Source: Siphlonurus alternatus
Lineage: Eukaryota > Arthropoda > Insecta > Ephemeroptera > Siphlonuridae
DNA: 64,000 bases
NCBI GenBank assembly: GCA_949825025.1
Contig: OX463779.1
Span: 44,783,249 to 44,847,248 of the forward strand
Direction: 5' to 3'
Positions 14,746 through 26,597 of the stretch are shown here, piece after piece (within the stretch, counting starts at the first letter, position 1; each line of letters starts with the position of its first letter). A program made the position numbers and the translations under genes. Under the pieces are notes generated by a model, which saw only the letters and a list, made by a program, of their open reading frames with translations, made no database searches and was not told the DNA's origin.

Positions 14746-15063
14746 ATGGAGTATCGATCTCAATTTTTCTTATTGCAGAAATAGATAAAGAGTTCAAAGT
14801 TATCCAACTCTGTTTTTTTTTTTCAGATTTTTAGAGTCCGGGAACTATTTTTTAAAAAAACTTTGAAAGTACAGAGTGAGTGACGCCTCTTGACTCTTCT
14901 CTTAATAAAAGGATATGACCTAAAAAGGCGAGGGTTCAAACCCGACCTTGGCAAAACTTTTTAGCAATACTTTCCAGGTTCTAAAAAATCTGAAGAAAAT
15001 CAGAGTAGCACAACTTTGCACCCTCTCATTTCTGCAATAAAATTTTGAAGTTGATACTCCATT
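14746..15063. mobile_element. Family J MITE, copy 2 (subfamily J2)
   Basis: Ends ATGGAGTATCGATCTC and GAAGTTGATACTCCAT are inverted repeats. Interior includes TTTAGAGTCCGGGAACTATT, AGAGTGAGTGACGCCTCTT and GGGTTCAAACCC, shared with copies at 22111, 31793 and partly 60985. Foldback, non-coding. Confidence 0.8.
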
Positions 15064-16112
15064 TATTAACGTTATAAAATAATGAAGAAATATCTTGCAT
15101 CTAGGTGGATCATGAAAGTTGATATTATTTATTATATATTAATTATTTTTGTACAGTCAATTTTATTGCATGCATCAGAATTGGATAAAAAAAACTCAAG
15201 ATTAAAATTTCTTTTAAATATTACTTTGTTTTATTCTTTATTTCAACTTCATTTAAAAACACACCCTTTTTTACTTTCAACTCCGATGTTACAAGTGTAA
15301 ATACTCTTTTTTTTCCTTTTATATTTTTAGTAATAAAAGAGAGCATATAAAAACTTAGGTTTTTGACTTTTAAGGAAATTGACTAAAAAAATTACATTCA
15401 TTTTGCTTTCATTAGCATATAACTGTGGTTAGTTTCCTTTTATTTCAAATGTAATATTAATTCATTCATTTGCACAAGAGCTGAATACAAAATCGCTACG
15501 TCAATGAGAGAAAAGAAAAGGAGGAGTTGGGTTGAAATTTGATGTGTCAAAGGATCGAATTTAATATATAACTTAAGTATGCAGTTCAGTTCGTCAGTCA
15601 ATATTTCAATGGTAGTAAAATCAAAAGTTGGAGGAATTACACTGAGAAAAAATGATAGAATTATTAGAAATATAATAGAAAATCAAAAGTTGGAGTAACT
15701 ACACTGAGAAAAAATGATAGAATTATTAGAAACATAATAATATTGAAATTTATAGGTCAGAAGTGAAAAATTGCAGAAATATTAAACGAAAAGAAGATTT
15801 TACAAGTTTTCATGTTCATTAATCAATGACATTAAATAACCATGGTTGAAACCTGAAAATCTTTCTGGATAACACCATCTTGAATTTTAGACTGAAGGAG
15901 ATATAATGTGACCCTTTATAATTGGTAACACTAATGTACAATATTAATCTTAAAATGTTATTTTCTTGATTAATTTTGAATTTATACTATGTTGACTGCT
16001 TGAATATCAAATAAATTATTGCACAAATTATTTCAATAAAGCGTGGATTAAAAATTATTTTTATACTTCAAGTCTAAAATTATTACCGTTGACTATTTAA
16101 CTGAAGGTATAA
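15064..16112. other. AT-rich DNA, no gene recognised
   Basis: A 72-residue hydrophobic frame at 15082-15300 starts inside the MITE margin and shows no family motif; it is not called. The 62-bp tandem duplication at 15619-15742 lies here. Confidence 0.5.
15619..15742. repeat. Two tandem copies of a 62-bp unit
   Basis: AATCAAAAGTTGGAG, CACTGAGAAAAAATGATAG and AATTATTAGAAA occur twice in the same order with an offset of 62 bases and few differences. A recent local duplication. Confidence 0.85.
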
Positions 16113-16303
16113 GGGTGGTCGCACACTGCCTTCTTATCGCATCGTATGGTCACGTATGATAAAAATTTAGAGCCGGTTCTAGATTGAGAATGTACGATGC
16201 GTTACGAAACGAAGCTGTGTGCGCGCGTATACACATGATCGCATAAGTTCTCATTTTTTTTATCGTACACTGCGAAATCATGCGATTCTGTGTGAGACAG
16301 CCC
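16113..16303. mobile_element. Family C MITE, copy 1
   Basis: Begins GGGTGGTCGCACACTGCCTT and ends TCTGTGTGAGACAGCCC, imperfect terminal inverted repeats. Interior GAAACGAAGCTGTGTGCGCG is shared with 26399-26597. Followed by TTA at 16304-16306, which is also the left flank of the family B copy that begins at the next base. Confidence 0.8.
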
Positions 16304-16306
16304 TTA

Positions 16307-16516
16307 AGGTGGATTCACATGGCGATTTTTATCATGCGACGCGACGCGAATAATGCGAACTTGCTGTCCATTTGCGGCCATATTAATTAGCAATTAAAAG
16401 AAAAAGGGCATCGTAATTAACGCGATTTCCGGCGAATTCGCCGCCGCATAGGATTTCACATGAGCTTTTATGCCAAAATCGCGTCACATCACCGTTGTCG
16501 CCATCTAAATCCACCT
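16307..16516. mobile_element. Family B MITE, copy 2 (TTA flanks)
   Basis: Starts AGGTGGATTCACATGGCG and ends CGCCATCTAAATCCACCT, 18-bp terminal repeats with two mismatches, flanked by TTA at 16304-16306 and 16517-16519. 210 bp. The 3-bp TTA duplication suggests PIF/Harbinger mobilisation. Interior TCGCG and GAATTCGCC blocks match copy 1. Confidence 0.85.
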
Positions 16517-16519
16517 TTA

Positions 16520-17175
16520 GATATCTAAATATATATTTTTTTTTCAGTGTAACTCTAGAGTAATGCTTGATAATAGGAAAGGAAGATGACGATTTCTAAA
16601 GGGTCTGATGAAACGATTGCTGATGGTGGTGTCTGTGATGTGTGAAGGTGTGAAAACTTACGATGACGAGCTGTAAATGGGGACGATGAAAGCAATCGTC
16701 AGAGCTACTCAATCCTTCTTGGTATGCTTGATGTACTACCACATTATAAACTTACGTTTCAAAGACACAAAATTGTTTATTAATATAAGTATATATGATT
16801 CGCTCGCCCACACACTCTAAAGTAATGAAAAGTATTAATAAATAAGACATGTAATATATAGTGACGATAATTAGAAATAAATATTACATGATTAAAGTAC
16901 TCTCAGAAATTTAGTATTAATATTATATTCATGTATTAAAATACGTATAATATACAATATATATATATATATATATAATTAATATATATAATATATACCG
17001 TATATATATCGCACCAGATACATTATATAAGTATATATAGCAACATATAATATGTACTATGGATAAAGTTTAATAGAAACGAAATTTAAAATAAACGAGC
17101 GTAAGCAAAGTTCCCCCCCCCCCCTCCACACCTATTTTATGAATGTAAAGATTGATTTTATGTAGTGATAATAAC
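16520..17175. other. No gene recognised
   Basis: A mixed-composition stretch at 16560-16740, then AT-rich sequence including alternating AT runs near 16960-17010 and a C-run near 17113. No frame with recognisable motifs. Confidence 0.5.
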
Positions 17176-17179
17176 TTAA

Positions 17180-18365
17180 AGGGGTACTGAAGGGAACACT
17201 TTTTTAATATCATCTTATCAACAAAAATAAGACCGATTCACTGGTAATAATCATTTTCTTGTTGAGGCCCCCAAATTTGAATTTCAGGGACCAACGGCTA
17301 AAAAGTGAAGTTGTGACGTATTGGTCTGGCCACATGCGATGTCCAGTAGAAATTTTATGGCGAGATGAGAGCAGAAGCGGCGATACCGGATGTTGGCTGT
17401 CATTAAAATAAACACAAATTTTCAACGTCCATGAGAAATCATCTTTCGTCTTTTTCAACGATTGGGATGAAATCACAATTCAATTCCCTATCTAGCAGTA
17501 CAAAAATTATTTTTCTATGATGATTAGAACAATTTATAGTAAAGTGCAATTGCATGAAAATGCATTGATGCAATTCTCAATCTCAGCTAATATGCATCGC
17601 ACAAGAACAAAATTTATACTAATCGATTGGAAATTTTATCATCAGTTACGCACTATCATTAAAAATTACGAAAATTGATAATTAACAAAAGTTGAAATTT
17701 TATATTTATTTTATTATTTCATTGACACCAGTAAGATTTATGATTTCCGGTGAAGCGCGGCGACTCCGGCGACGGCTAACATCACCATCGCCACTCCAAT
17801 TTTTTTCCCATATTACTACATTCCCGACAATAAAATAAAAATATAAAATTTCAACTTTTGTTTATTACCAATTTTTGTAATTTTTAATGATAGTGCGTAA
17901 CTGATGATAAAATTTCCAATCGATTAGTATAAATTTCGTTCTTGTGCGATGCATATTAGCTGAGATTGAGAATTGCATCAATGCATTTTCATGCAATTGC
18001 ACTTTACTGTAAATTGTTCTAATCATCACAGAAAAATAATTTTTGTACCGCTAGATAGGGAATTGAATTGTGATTTCATCCCAATCGATGAAAAAGACGA
18101 AAGATGATTTATCATAGACGTTGAAAATTTGTGTTTATTTTAATGACATCCAACATCCGGTATCGCCGCTTCTGCTCTCATCTCGCCATAAAATTTCTAC
18201 TGGGCATCGCGTGTGGCCAGACCGATACGTCACAACTTCACTTTTTAGCCGTTGGTCCCTGAAATTCAAATTTGGGGGCCTTAACAAGAAAATGGTTATT
18301 ACCAGTGAATCAGTCTTATTGTTGTTGATAAGATGATATTAAAAAAGTGTTCCCTTCAGTACACC
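17180..18365. mobile_element. Family G 1.19-kb foldback with TTAA flanks
   Basis: TTAA at 17176-17179 and 18366-18369 bounds a unit with AGGGGTACTGAAGGGAACAC at the left and GTGTTCCCTTCAGTACACC at the right. The two arms (about 17180-17715 and 17831-18365) are near-identical inverted copies of over 500 bp; the ~115-bp spacer holds a GC-rich patch (GAAGCGCGGCGACTCCGGCG). The TTAA duplication points to piggyBac-type mobilisation. Mirror-image frames in the two arms (17210-17476 minus, 18121-18336 plus) encode the same unrecognised peptide and are probably by-products of the duplication. Confidence 0.88.
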
Positions 18366-18369
18366 TTAA

Positions 18370-19651
18370 CTTAATTATATAAAATGTTTTTGTATTGAAT
18401 TAGTATGTTAACGATTTCATACATAATTATCCATTTGAAGGAAAACAGAAGTTATTTATTTAATCGTATGTTAGTAATTATACGTTTTTGTTAATTTTTT
18501 TGTGTGCTTTAATTCATTCTAAATGTTTTTAATGTTTCGTTCAGATATTATTATAACTTTTATAACAAAAATAACTTAATTGGCAATTAATTGTGTTATA
18601 TTTTTATAAGTAATAAACCAGAGGATATAATGAAGCACAGAAAACTATTAACTCAGTATTTAAAAAAAAAAAAAAAACAATTTTATTATTCTGGATTATA
18701 TGATAGGTGTCTGTTCAATTATTTTTTTCTTAAAATAAGTTACTTTTTTTTTCAAATTTATTATAGATAATTATAGACTATTATATCAGGACAATTTTCT
18801 AAAATTAAAATGACAAAAAAATCTGTAGCTTTGCCTGAAATGACATCACTGTGAATTGAAACGAACTTTTCGAGTAAAATAACAAATTATGACACTCAGC
18901 AGGGAAGACGTTGATAAATTTGCACTGTGACTTCGTAATCTTTCACAAGAAAAGAAAAATGAATAAAATAAATAACCACATATAGTGTTGAGTTAAAGTC
19001 ATGAAAATTATTTATGTAAGTAATATTTGTAAGATGATATGTTCTGAGAAATGCTATGAAGCCTACTGAATATTTAATATTTTTTTATAAACTTTTTTTA
19101 AAACATCAATCTTTTCTAAGCAATGTAGCAATCCTAAACAAGGTTCAAATTTGCTAAAATATTTTTTATGGATATCTTAACTCAGAATTTACACACCTAA
19201 TATCTTTAATAAAAATATTATTATGTAAAAGTGAAAAAAATGTACACATGAAAAACAACACTATTGCATGTAAAAAAAAAATGTTTGAATTACGTATATT
19301 GTGTAAATTAATATATTCATGAATACAGCATTTTTAAGCAATTTGTATAATTATAATAATTAATGTATTATTATTACGTGGTACTATTATACGCATAATT
19401 ATATATTTAATATATTCTAGAAATTTATCCAAATTAAATCGAATATTAAACAGGATAATATATAATATTAAAAATATATTTTTAAATTATAGTTTAGAAA
19501 ATAATTATTTCTTCCTAGATATATATTTGGTACTAGAACTATATAACTCTAGCTTGTAGATTATTTTCTATAATATAGTTATGCTCATAAAATAAAATTT
19601 TAAATATTTTATAAAATTATAAAATAAAGTTATAAAATTCTTTGTGAAAAA
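18370..19651. other. AT-rich DNA, no gene seen
   Basis: Low-complexity AT sequence with A-runs; frames are short and nothing is recognised. Confidence 0.6.
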
Positions 19652-19955
19652 TGGACAACCTTCATAATATTTTTTTTCAATGCATCACATGTGAATAGAG
19701 GACCTCGAGTAAATATTTTTTCAATATCTTTTTTTTTTATTTTTTTTTACCTCTTAACACCTTTAGAATCAAGGGGAAAGACACTGTGACGTCACAGTCA
19801 TGCAACGTCTTTTCCTATGCTTTTGTGTTAAATATTTGCATGACTATGACGTCACAACGTTTTGTGTCTTGATTTTAAGAGTGTTTACCGGTTCATAAAA
19901 ATTAAAGATATTGACCTCCCCTACCCAAATATGAAATATGAAATAAGGTTGTCCA
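19652..19955. mobile_element. Family K MITE, copy 1
   Basis: Ends TGGACAACCTT and AAGGTTGTCCA are exact inverted repeats. Interior carries two TGACGTCA sites (19787, 19847) in mirrored contexts and the ATAGAGGACCTCGAGT motif shared with 25751-26005. The terminal sequence resembles subfamily J1 ends, so families J and K may share a mobilising enzyme. Confidence 0.8.
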
Positions 19956-20008
19956 ATGTTAAAGTTAATATTTATTATATGATTATAAGTAACTGATTTA
20001 ATTTTTTT

Positions 20009-20242
20009 TTTTTTTTCAAAGCCAGGGGAACCACACACAAGTGCATCACTGCACTAGGTAAAAGTGGAAAGCGATATGTATTTATACCCCAGGGAGGGAG
20101 CAACGTAATTTTTACTTGAAACGGTCACCCATACAAGTACAAGGTGGGTAAAGGTACCTTTACCCACCTTGTACAAGTGCATACTAACCACGCTCGACGT
20201 TGCTTGATTTTGGTGATTTAACGAGAACCAGTCAATGCTCAT
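20009..20242 (-). mobile_element. 5S-rRNA-derived SINE, copy A
   Basis: On the minus strand the right end reads GGTTCTCGTTAAATCACC, then AAGCAACGTCGAGCGTGGTT and AGTA, followed after an insertion by CTTGTATGGGTGACCG: this is the body of animal 5S rRNA (internal control region included), so the element is a SINE3-type retroposon transcribed by Pol III. The 5S part is interrupted by a 38-bp palindrome. The body reaches GTTCCCCTGGCTTTG, shared with the copy at 38051-38302, and ends in an A-run (T-run on plus, 20000-20014). The common tail of copy B is missing. Confidence 0.85.
20137..20174. repeat. 38-bp perfect palindrome within the 5S SINE
   Basis: GTACAAGGTGGGTAAAGGT (20137-20155) is followed immediately by its exact reverse complement. 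It interrupts the 5S-derived region between its AGTA and CTTGTATGGG blocks and resembles a mutated inverted duplication of the adjacent 5S text. Confidence 0.95.
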
Positions 20243-22110
20243 TATATACTATCCAGGTCACATAATAAATTTTAAATACACTTTTAAATTTTTATATATG
20301 TAAATATGACATATTACATGCTGATGTACATGCATGATGTATAATGCCATATGTGTAAATATAGCGTAATATGTAAATGGTCTTTGACAGTGAAACTATA
20401 ACAATATGACGATACATTATATAATTGCCTGAGGATACAGGTGAGGGTTATATGATGAACATGATGATGATGATTATAAATTATATAACAGAAATCATAC
20501 ATCACAAAAGCAGCTATTACGTGCGTGGTCGAAATATAACCTCAAGCTATCTATCTGAAATCAAGTGTAAAGGCCAAGCCTATATTATTATTATATATAT
20601 CATAGATATTTATTGATGCCTATATAACTAACTAGATGTATACTAAAGATTTTTTTTTTTTATTTTGATTTGAAAGACAGTAAGATAAAAAGCAATCAAA
20701 AATAGTGATGTATTATTATTTTATAGTGTTTATTGGATGGCTTGCACTTCTTTGTGGGGGGTCTTTTTTTTATTACTATTTCATTATCTTGCTTGCATTC
20801 TTTTTTACGCCCACATATAAGAAAGCATTTAATGTTTGCAGATAGTCTAAATATGTAATTCTATTGAATATTTTTACAATGAAGATCATTGTATGTATTG
20901 TAAATAAGAATTTTAAAGGATCATATGTCTTCGTGTGTCTTTTTAAGTGGTGTATAGAACATAATTAAATATTTACACTTGTGGTTTATAATGCATTAAT
21001 AAAAATATAGTAAGATGTATTTTAATTCTTCGTTCATAAAAAATTATCTCGATTAACTTTACAAAATTTAAGGCTATCAGAGTTATCAGATACGATTTCA
21101 GAAACAAGGATAGGTAAAAATAATTTCAAATTATTTTTAGTTATTCAAAATAAAAATGCTTATAATTAATATAGTAGTTCTGTTTATATAGTTCAAAACT
21201 TACAGGCATAGATTTATTATAATTTTTTATGCATTTTGACACATTAGTTTTTATTTATATCATGATCTGTACATTTAAATTTTGTAAATTATATATATTA
21301 TATAGAGTAATTATATAAGAATATAAGCATTATACAACCAATTATGAAAAAAAAAATACACATAAAAATAACTCAACTGAGAATAAAAATATATTATAAT
21401 TTTTAATTTATGCGGTAAATGTGTGCATGTATTGGCAAGATTCATTACAGTACTGACAATGAGACGCAAGAAAAAAGTATTTTTAACGTTACTTTTTATT
21501 CAACTGCATGTGATTATTCTTACATGCCAATTAACTTAATTTAAATCTTAATTTCATTCTCACTACAAATAATTATGTAATAAATCAATGAAAATAAACC
21601 TTTTTATCTTCTTCATTTTAATAAGAAACTCCATATCAACGTTAATATGTCTAACAAAAAAATTGTACTAACTATAAAGAAATAAATTAAAACAAATGAG
21701 GTAAAATAATGATCATTTTTTCCGCTATTTAATAAGCAAGACTGCTTGGTGAAATTGAGCATGACGAAAGAAGAAGCTTGGTTGTAAAGGTGCTTGTTTT
21801 GCTTACATAATGGAAGAAGCCAAGCGGGGATGCGCGATCCATCAAGTCACCCAGCGAGACTTGTCCGTCACTTTAGCCGCGTCTTTTTGTCGCACCTTGT
21901 CTCCAGTTCAGGATTATATCAATCATATTATAGGTGTGTGGAGATTTGCTAAATTAAGTGTGTGATTTGTCACTTCTGTGGACATAGAATTTATCATTAT
22001 TATCTAAGATTGCACAATCATTTTAAAGTGCATAAAAATGCAAAAGTCTTCATGAATTCTGCTGTTGAAATAAAATATTTTTATATAGACTTGACAGGAC
22101 AGTACAGTAC
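20243..22110. other. No gene recognised; one small open frame
   Basis: Mostly AT-rich. A GC-richer patch has an ATG frame at 21810-21965 on the plus strand (51 residues starting MEEAKRGCAIHQVTQ), with no family recognised; it could be part of an exon or chance. The GATGAT run near 20460-20475 is low complexity. Confidence 0.4.
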
Positions 22111-22421
22111 AATAGAGTATCGACCTCAAAAATTTTTCCTGTATAAATTGATAGAGGGAGTAAAGTTATGCTACTTGAATTTTTTTCAGAATTATTTAAG
22201 TACAGGAACTATTTAAAAAAAATTATTGAAAGTACAGAGAAAGTGACGCCTCTCTTAATAAAAGGATAGGGCCTAAAAGGAGCGTGGGTTCAAACTCGGT
22301 AAAAATTTAGCAATACTTCCCGCGCTTTAAAAAATCTGAAAAAAAAAATCAGAGTGGCATAATTTTGCATCTTCTATCCATTTTTACAATAAAAAAAAAA
22401 AATGAGATCGAAATTATACTG
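22111..22421. mobile_element. Family J MITE, copy 3 (subfamily J2)
   Basis: Starts GAGTATCGACCTC and ends GAGATCGAAATTATACT (diverged). Contains AGAGAAAGTGACGCCTCTC, AATAAAAGGATAGG and GGGTTCAAACTCGG, and the mirrored GATTTTTTTCAG/CTGAAAAAAAATC arms. Confidence 0.8.
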
Positions 22422-23682
22422 TATTTGGGACATCACGAAAGTAGTTATATTTGAGGTCATTGTCACGAATTACGCATCAAGTAGTAGGTTGTCAACATCA
22501 AAATTTAAGTGACATATTATAGATTTAAAGTGCATGCTTTTCTATAACTTTAAAAAAAAAAAAAAAAAGCAATTCATCTCTTTATATCCTGATTTCAGAT
22601 TATGTCTAATTTTCTTTTCATCTTTTTTTAAAATATAAATTTATAGAAACAACAAATGTTACAGAACTATGATGGTTTGTGGTTACCAATACTTCTTTTT
22701 GTGAATTTTGTGAAATATTGCTTTACAAAATTCAATTTTTACCTGACACTTAAAAAAATATAATTATATAATTTTTACATGTGAAAAAACTACCTATGAT
22801 AAAAAAAAATTACACACAAAAAAAAAAAGTTGTTTACTTGTGAGGTTAGACCACAGAAATGATACATAATATTATTATTATAGTGTGAAGGAAAAGTGTT
22901 AAATATTTTGAAGATTTATAACTCGCTAGACACGTATAAAAAAAATGTTGTTATGATATATATTATATACGAATATTATTATTTATATATGTCAAGAGTA
23001 AAGTAGCGAACATTAACATGATAAAATCTGGTGAGCTTTAAATGCCGGAAATTTAGATTTAAGCCAATCTTAGATGGTAATTATGACAAAAGCTTGTGGC
23101 TAAAGCTCACACAATTTCCCGGGCTAGAATCAGATTGCATTTTAAGCAACAACAACAAAAAAAAACTTATCATTCTCTCTTCTTACACAAAAGCCACGTT
23201 TTTTTCTCTCTCTCTCTCTCCTCTCAAGACAGAATTAATGGATGGCTTGAATCGAAACAACGTGTTAAAAGATTGTGTTTCAGTGTTCTATAGCAAAGCT
23301 TTGGCAATAAATATTTCAAGTAAAAGAAATTTTATTTAGCTATAAAAAACAACTTAAGGAAAATAAAATGTTGTGTTTAAAAATATGTTTTATTTATTTA
23401 CAATTAATTATTCATTTTATTACCATAATTTAAATCTGTAAAGTATATATTTAGTTTGAGTAATTTATTCTAGCTAAAAAAAAAATGTACCTAAATTTTG
23501 AAACATATAATTTCTTAAAATAGCCCTAAATTTATTATAGTTTACATTTCTTAATACATCAAAGTTTATTAATAGATAACGACAATTCTTGTTGCTAATA
23601 TTATTAATGTTATTGCCATTGCATATTATACATAAAATTATAAATACAGTATATGTATGCACTATAAAATAATCACATATAG
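22422..23682. other. AT-rich DNA, no gene recognised
   Basis: A 102-residue plus-strand frame at 23031-23339 and an overlapping one share a short CT-rich run; neither has a known motif or coding-like composition, so neither is called. Confidence 0.45.
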
Positions 23683-23823
23683 TGTTATTACAGGTCTGTT
23701 CGTAAACCCTGCTCGGTGCACACTTTCTGCACCCGATCGACCTTATGCACACGAACGTAAGGTCGATTGGGTGCAGAAAGTGTATATACCGAGCGGGGTT
23801 TACAAACAGAGCTTATAATAACA
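23683..23823. repeat. Family D near-perfect hairpin palindrome
   Basis: Left arm includes CGTAAACCCTGCTCGG and TTTCTGCACCCGATCGACCT; the right arm repeats them inverted (AGGTCGATTGGGTGCAGAAA, CCGAGCGGGGTTTAC). Arms of about 60 bp with few mismatches enclose an 11-12-base loop TGCACACGAAC. Single copy here; a foldback MITE is most likely. If transcribed it would form a very stable hairpin. Confidence 0.9.
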
Positions 23824-25750
23824 TTTTTTATCCCGTTTCTTTTTAAATCTTGGAATTGTTTATAAAATGTATATTACATTAAAATAGTTTATATACACTT
23901 GGTGCACGTTTTGATGGAATTTGTTTTCTCGGAATTATTTTTCCAAGTGTGACGTTATATAAAAAGTATTTTAAATATCTGTTTAAGATTTAAGATAAAT
24001 TTTCCAGACTAAAACTACTATCCTATGATAATTACATAATTTATTTTCATTATAATATTTTTGCAACATTTCTTCTTTTCAAAGTTTCACCCCTCCGCCG
24101 CGATAAAACTGTATATTTGCTAATTTTATTTCATTGTAAGCGCTTTTCCATCGTAGTTTTTCAACCAGATCTTCAAAAACCATTTATTTCGCTCCTTGCT
24201 GCATGTATAAAATATTATTTGTGAGGTTAACTTTACCTAAACTTGCAAGATTATGTAAATAATATTCATTGCTTTCTTGCAGTAATCCATTAGCCACTGG
24301 TACAAATCAAAATATGGAAATGCTTGAATATTTTATTTTCACTATATAATCTTAAAACAAAAAAATATTAAAAATAATGTTTAATGTTGAAATTTATAAT
24401 AATAAGATAAATTAGAAATTTAACATTTTTTTAACTCATATAAAGTGTAAATATACAAAATTAAAATATCATACATATTATTGTACATAACTTTAAAAAA
24501 AAATCAATGAATAAAAAAAATAAATATAATTGAAATTGCTTTATGCATTATATTATCATAGCAATAATGCACAATTTTAATGCAATGTTATTTTACTTTG
24601 CGTTGCATTTTTTTATAGTTATGAAAGGAGAAATAAATATTAATTAACTGTAAAAAATCAGAAGTACTGTAACAATATCACAAGTACTGGACAATTTGTT
24701 TTCCATAATGATACTGCATTTCTACCTCTATGACAGCTAGCTTTTATCCTATTAAAGGAAATAATCAATTTCTGATGTTATTTCTATTACCTTTTGTATA
24801 ACGTATGATTATTTTTTATAATTTGATACTATTATTTATGAACAAAAATCATTAAAATCAATACCTGTCTGAACATGCAACGTAACTCATTAGTAGAGGA
24901 AAATTGTTGCAGCACTTTCAATAATTTGTAAATTTGCAATGAGAGATTTAATTACAATCATAATCTAACAGGCAGCAATTTTGGGACAATTGAATCAGAC
25001 AGGAAAATGCTCATGTCATTTAACAGGGGACGGAAATAAGAGCTAGGTGGAAAGAGATGAATTCCACCCTCAATGCCCATGTTGTCTAATTTTGAGTTTA
25101 ATTTAGGGAAAGATGCAAAACGCTATGCATTGGGAACAATAACGTATAATATAGTAATAAAACCACATTTATTAAATTGAATTTATTTTAATCAAATCAA
25201 ATTTAATATTCAGAAGTCAAAATATATAAACCATTTTATAGTGAAAAAAGAAGCTATAAGCTATATTGCAAACATAAAAGTTTTAATAAATAATAATATT
25301 TCAAATAGAACTGCATTTTATTAAATTTAGTATTCAATAAACTGAATAAACACACGAGTTAATACTTTCTTTGTATGTACTTTTATTTGTAAAGTTTAGT
25401 GAAAGATTTTATTATAATATGGAACGTTGGAACGTGTATGAACTTGTTTGGCACCATCTTGACATGATATCAAAGAATATAAATAATTAATAAATAAATC
25501 ATAAATTATTTTAATTTTGTGTTGCTAGTCAAATATCCAATAAAAATTTTCATTGGGCGTTGTTCATAATCAAAATAAATTTAAATTTCTTTTAAATTCA
25601 ATTTCTTGCAATTTAAAAATTTAAATATTAATTGATAACATTAAAACTAGCATGGATTTTTAAGAGGTATTTATAATTATTATAACTGGATAATCTGTGA
25701 ATTAATTTAACTAAAAACGATATATATAGTGCCTAAACATACATAGATAA
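23824..25750. other. AT-rich DNA, no gene seen
   Basis: Roughly 1.9 kb of AT-rich sequence without recognisable frames, repeats or structure beyond A/T runs. Confidence 0.55.
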
Positions 25751-26005
25751 ACAGAGAACCTATATCGTAAATATTTTTTCAAACCCCTCATCACCTTTTA
25801 AAATAATGCTGCAAACCACTGTGACGTCATAGTCATGCAAATATTTAACACACAAGCTCAGGAAAAGACGTTCCATGACTATGACGTCAGAGCATCTTTC
25901 TCCTCGATTTTGAGGGTGTTAGAGGGTAATCTGAAAAAAATGACAATACATAACTCGAGGTCCTCTATCCAAATATGCAATAAAAAAAATCGAGAAGGTT
26001 GTCCA
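25751..26005. mobile_element. Family K MITE, copy 2
   Basis: Right end AAGGTTGTCCA matches copy 1. Two mirrored TGACGTCA sites (25822, 25882), CATAGTCATGCAAATATTTA and CGAGGTCCTCTATCC are shared. The left end is diverged, so the start is approximate. Confidence 0.75.
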
Positions 26006-26398
26006 TTTTTATATAAATTATAAAATTATCTAGAGTAAGTAAATTTTAGTATAAGAAAGGCGTTAAATCGTTTGAGTAAATGATTGAAGCTTGATGATGC
26101 ATAAAGTAGATTAAGTGAGGGTTAGAAGCGTGACGCGTGATTTGGATGAGATCGCGTGCCACAAACGCTTCCGTGTTGCAGTCATTCCAGCCCCCAGTCA
26201 CTGCGGGCCGTGCGCAACTCCCGGGGGGTTGGTGAGGGGGAGGGGGGGTGACGTCCGCCCCCAAACATTAGCAGCCTCCATTAGTGGGGGAGGGGGTAAC
26301 ACCCCGGTAATCCCGCATGGATGTCTGTCGGAACCTCAGCATTTCACCACTCAGGAAGTTAACTCTTAGCACAGAGAATTTAATTTTTTAATATTTTA
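26006..26398. other. GC-rich patch, function unknown
   Basis: From about 26115 to 26365 the composition jumps to G- and C-rich with several CpGs and G-tracts (GGTGAGGGGGAGGGGGGGTG). Open frames exist on both strands but show no motif. It could be a 5' exon, promoter or GC-rich repeat; nothing decides between these. Confidence 0.35.
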
Positions 26399-26597
26399 GG
26401 GGGGTCGCACACTGCCTTCGCATCGTATGACTTCGTATGATATAAATTTAAAACCGATTCTAAAATGAGAAATTAACGTACAATCGCATGCGATGTAATA
26501 CGAAACGAAGCTGTGTGCGCGCACACACCTGATCGCATAGATTCTTAAATTTTTTATCATACGCTGTGAAATCATGCGGTTCTGTGTGAGACAACCC
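26399..26597. mobile_element. Family C MITE, copy 2 (TTA flanks)
   Basis: Starts GGGGGGTCGCACACTGCCTT and ends TCTGTGTGAGACAACCC, flanked by TTA at 26396-26398 and 26598-26600. Shares GAAACGAAGCTGTGTGCGCG with copy 1. 199 bp, non-coding; a 3-bp TTA duplication fits PIF/Harbinger. Confidence 0.85.

Noticed and set aside
14935..14946. Pol III B-box (GGGTTCAAACCC) in family J2
   Set aside because: It is a self-complementary string at the centre of a foldback element with no A-box; not diagnostic of a SINE.
17210..17476. Conserved ~60-residue peptide present twice (also 18121-18336)
   Set aside because: The two frames are mirror images in the arms of one foldback element, so the conservation reflects the inverted repeat and not protein selection.
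20100..20242. Functional 5S rRNA gene
   Set aside because: The 5S-like sequence has substitutions, a 38-bp palindromic insertion and a fused SINE body, so it is a retroposon head.
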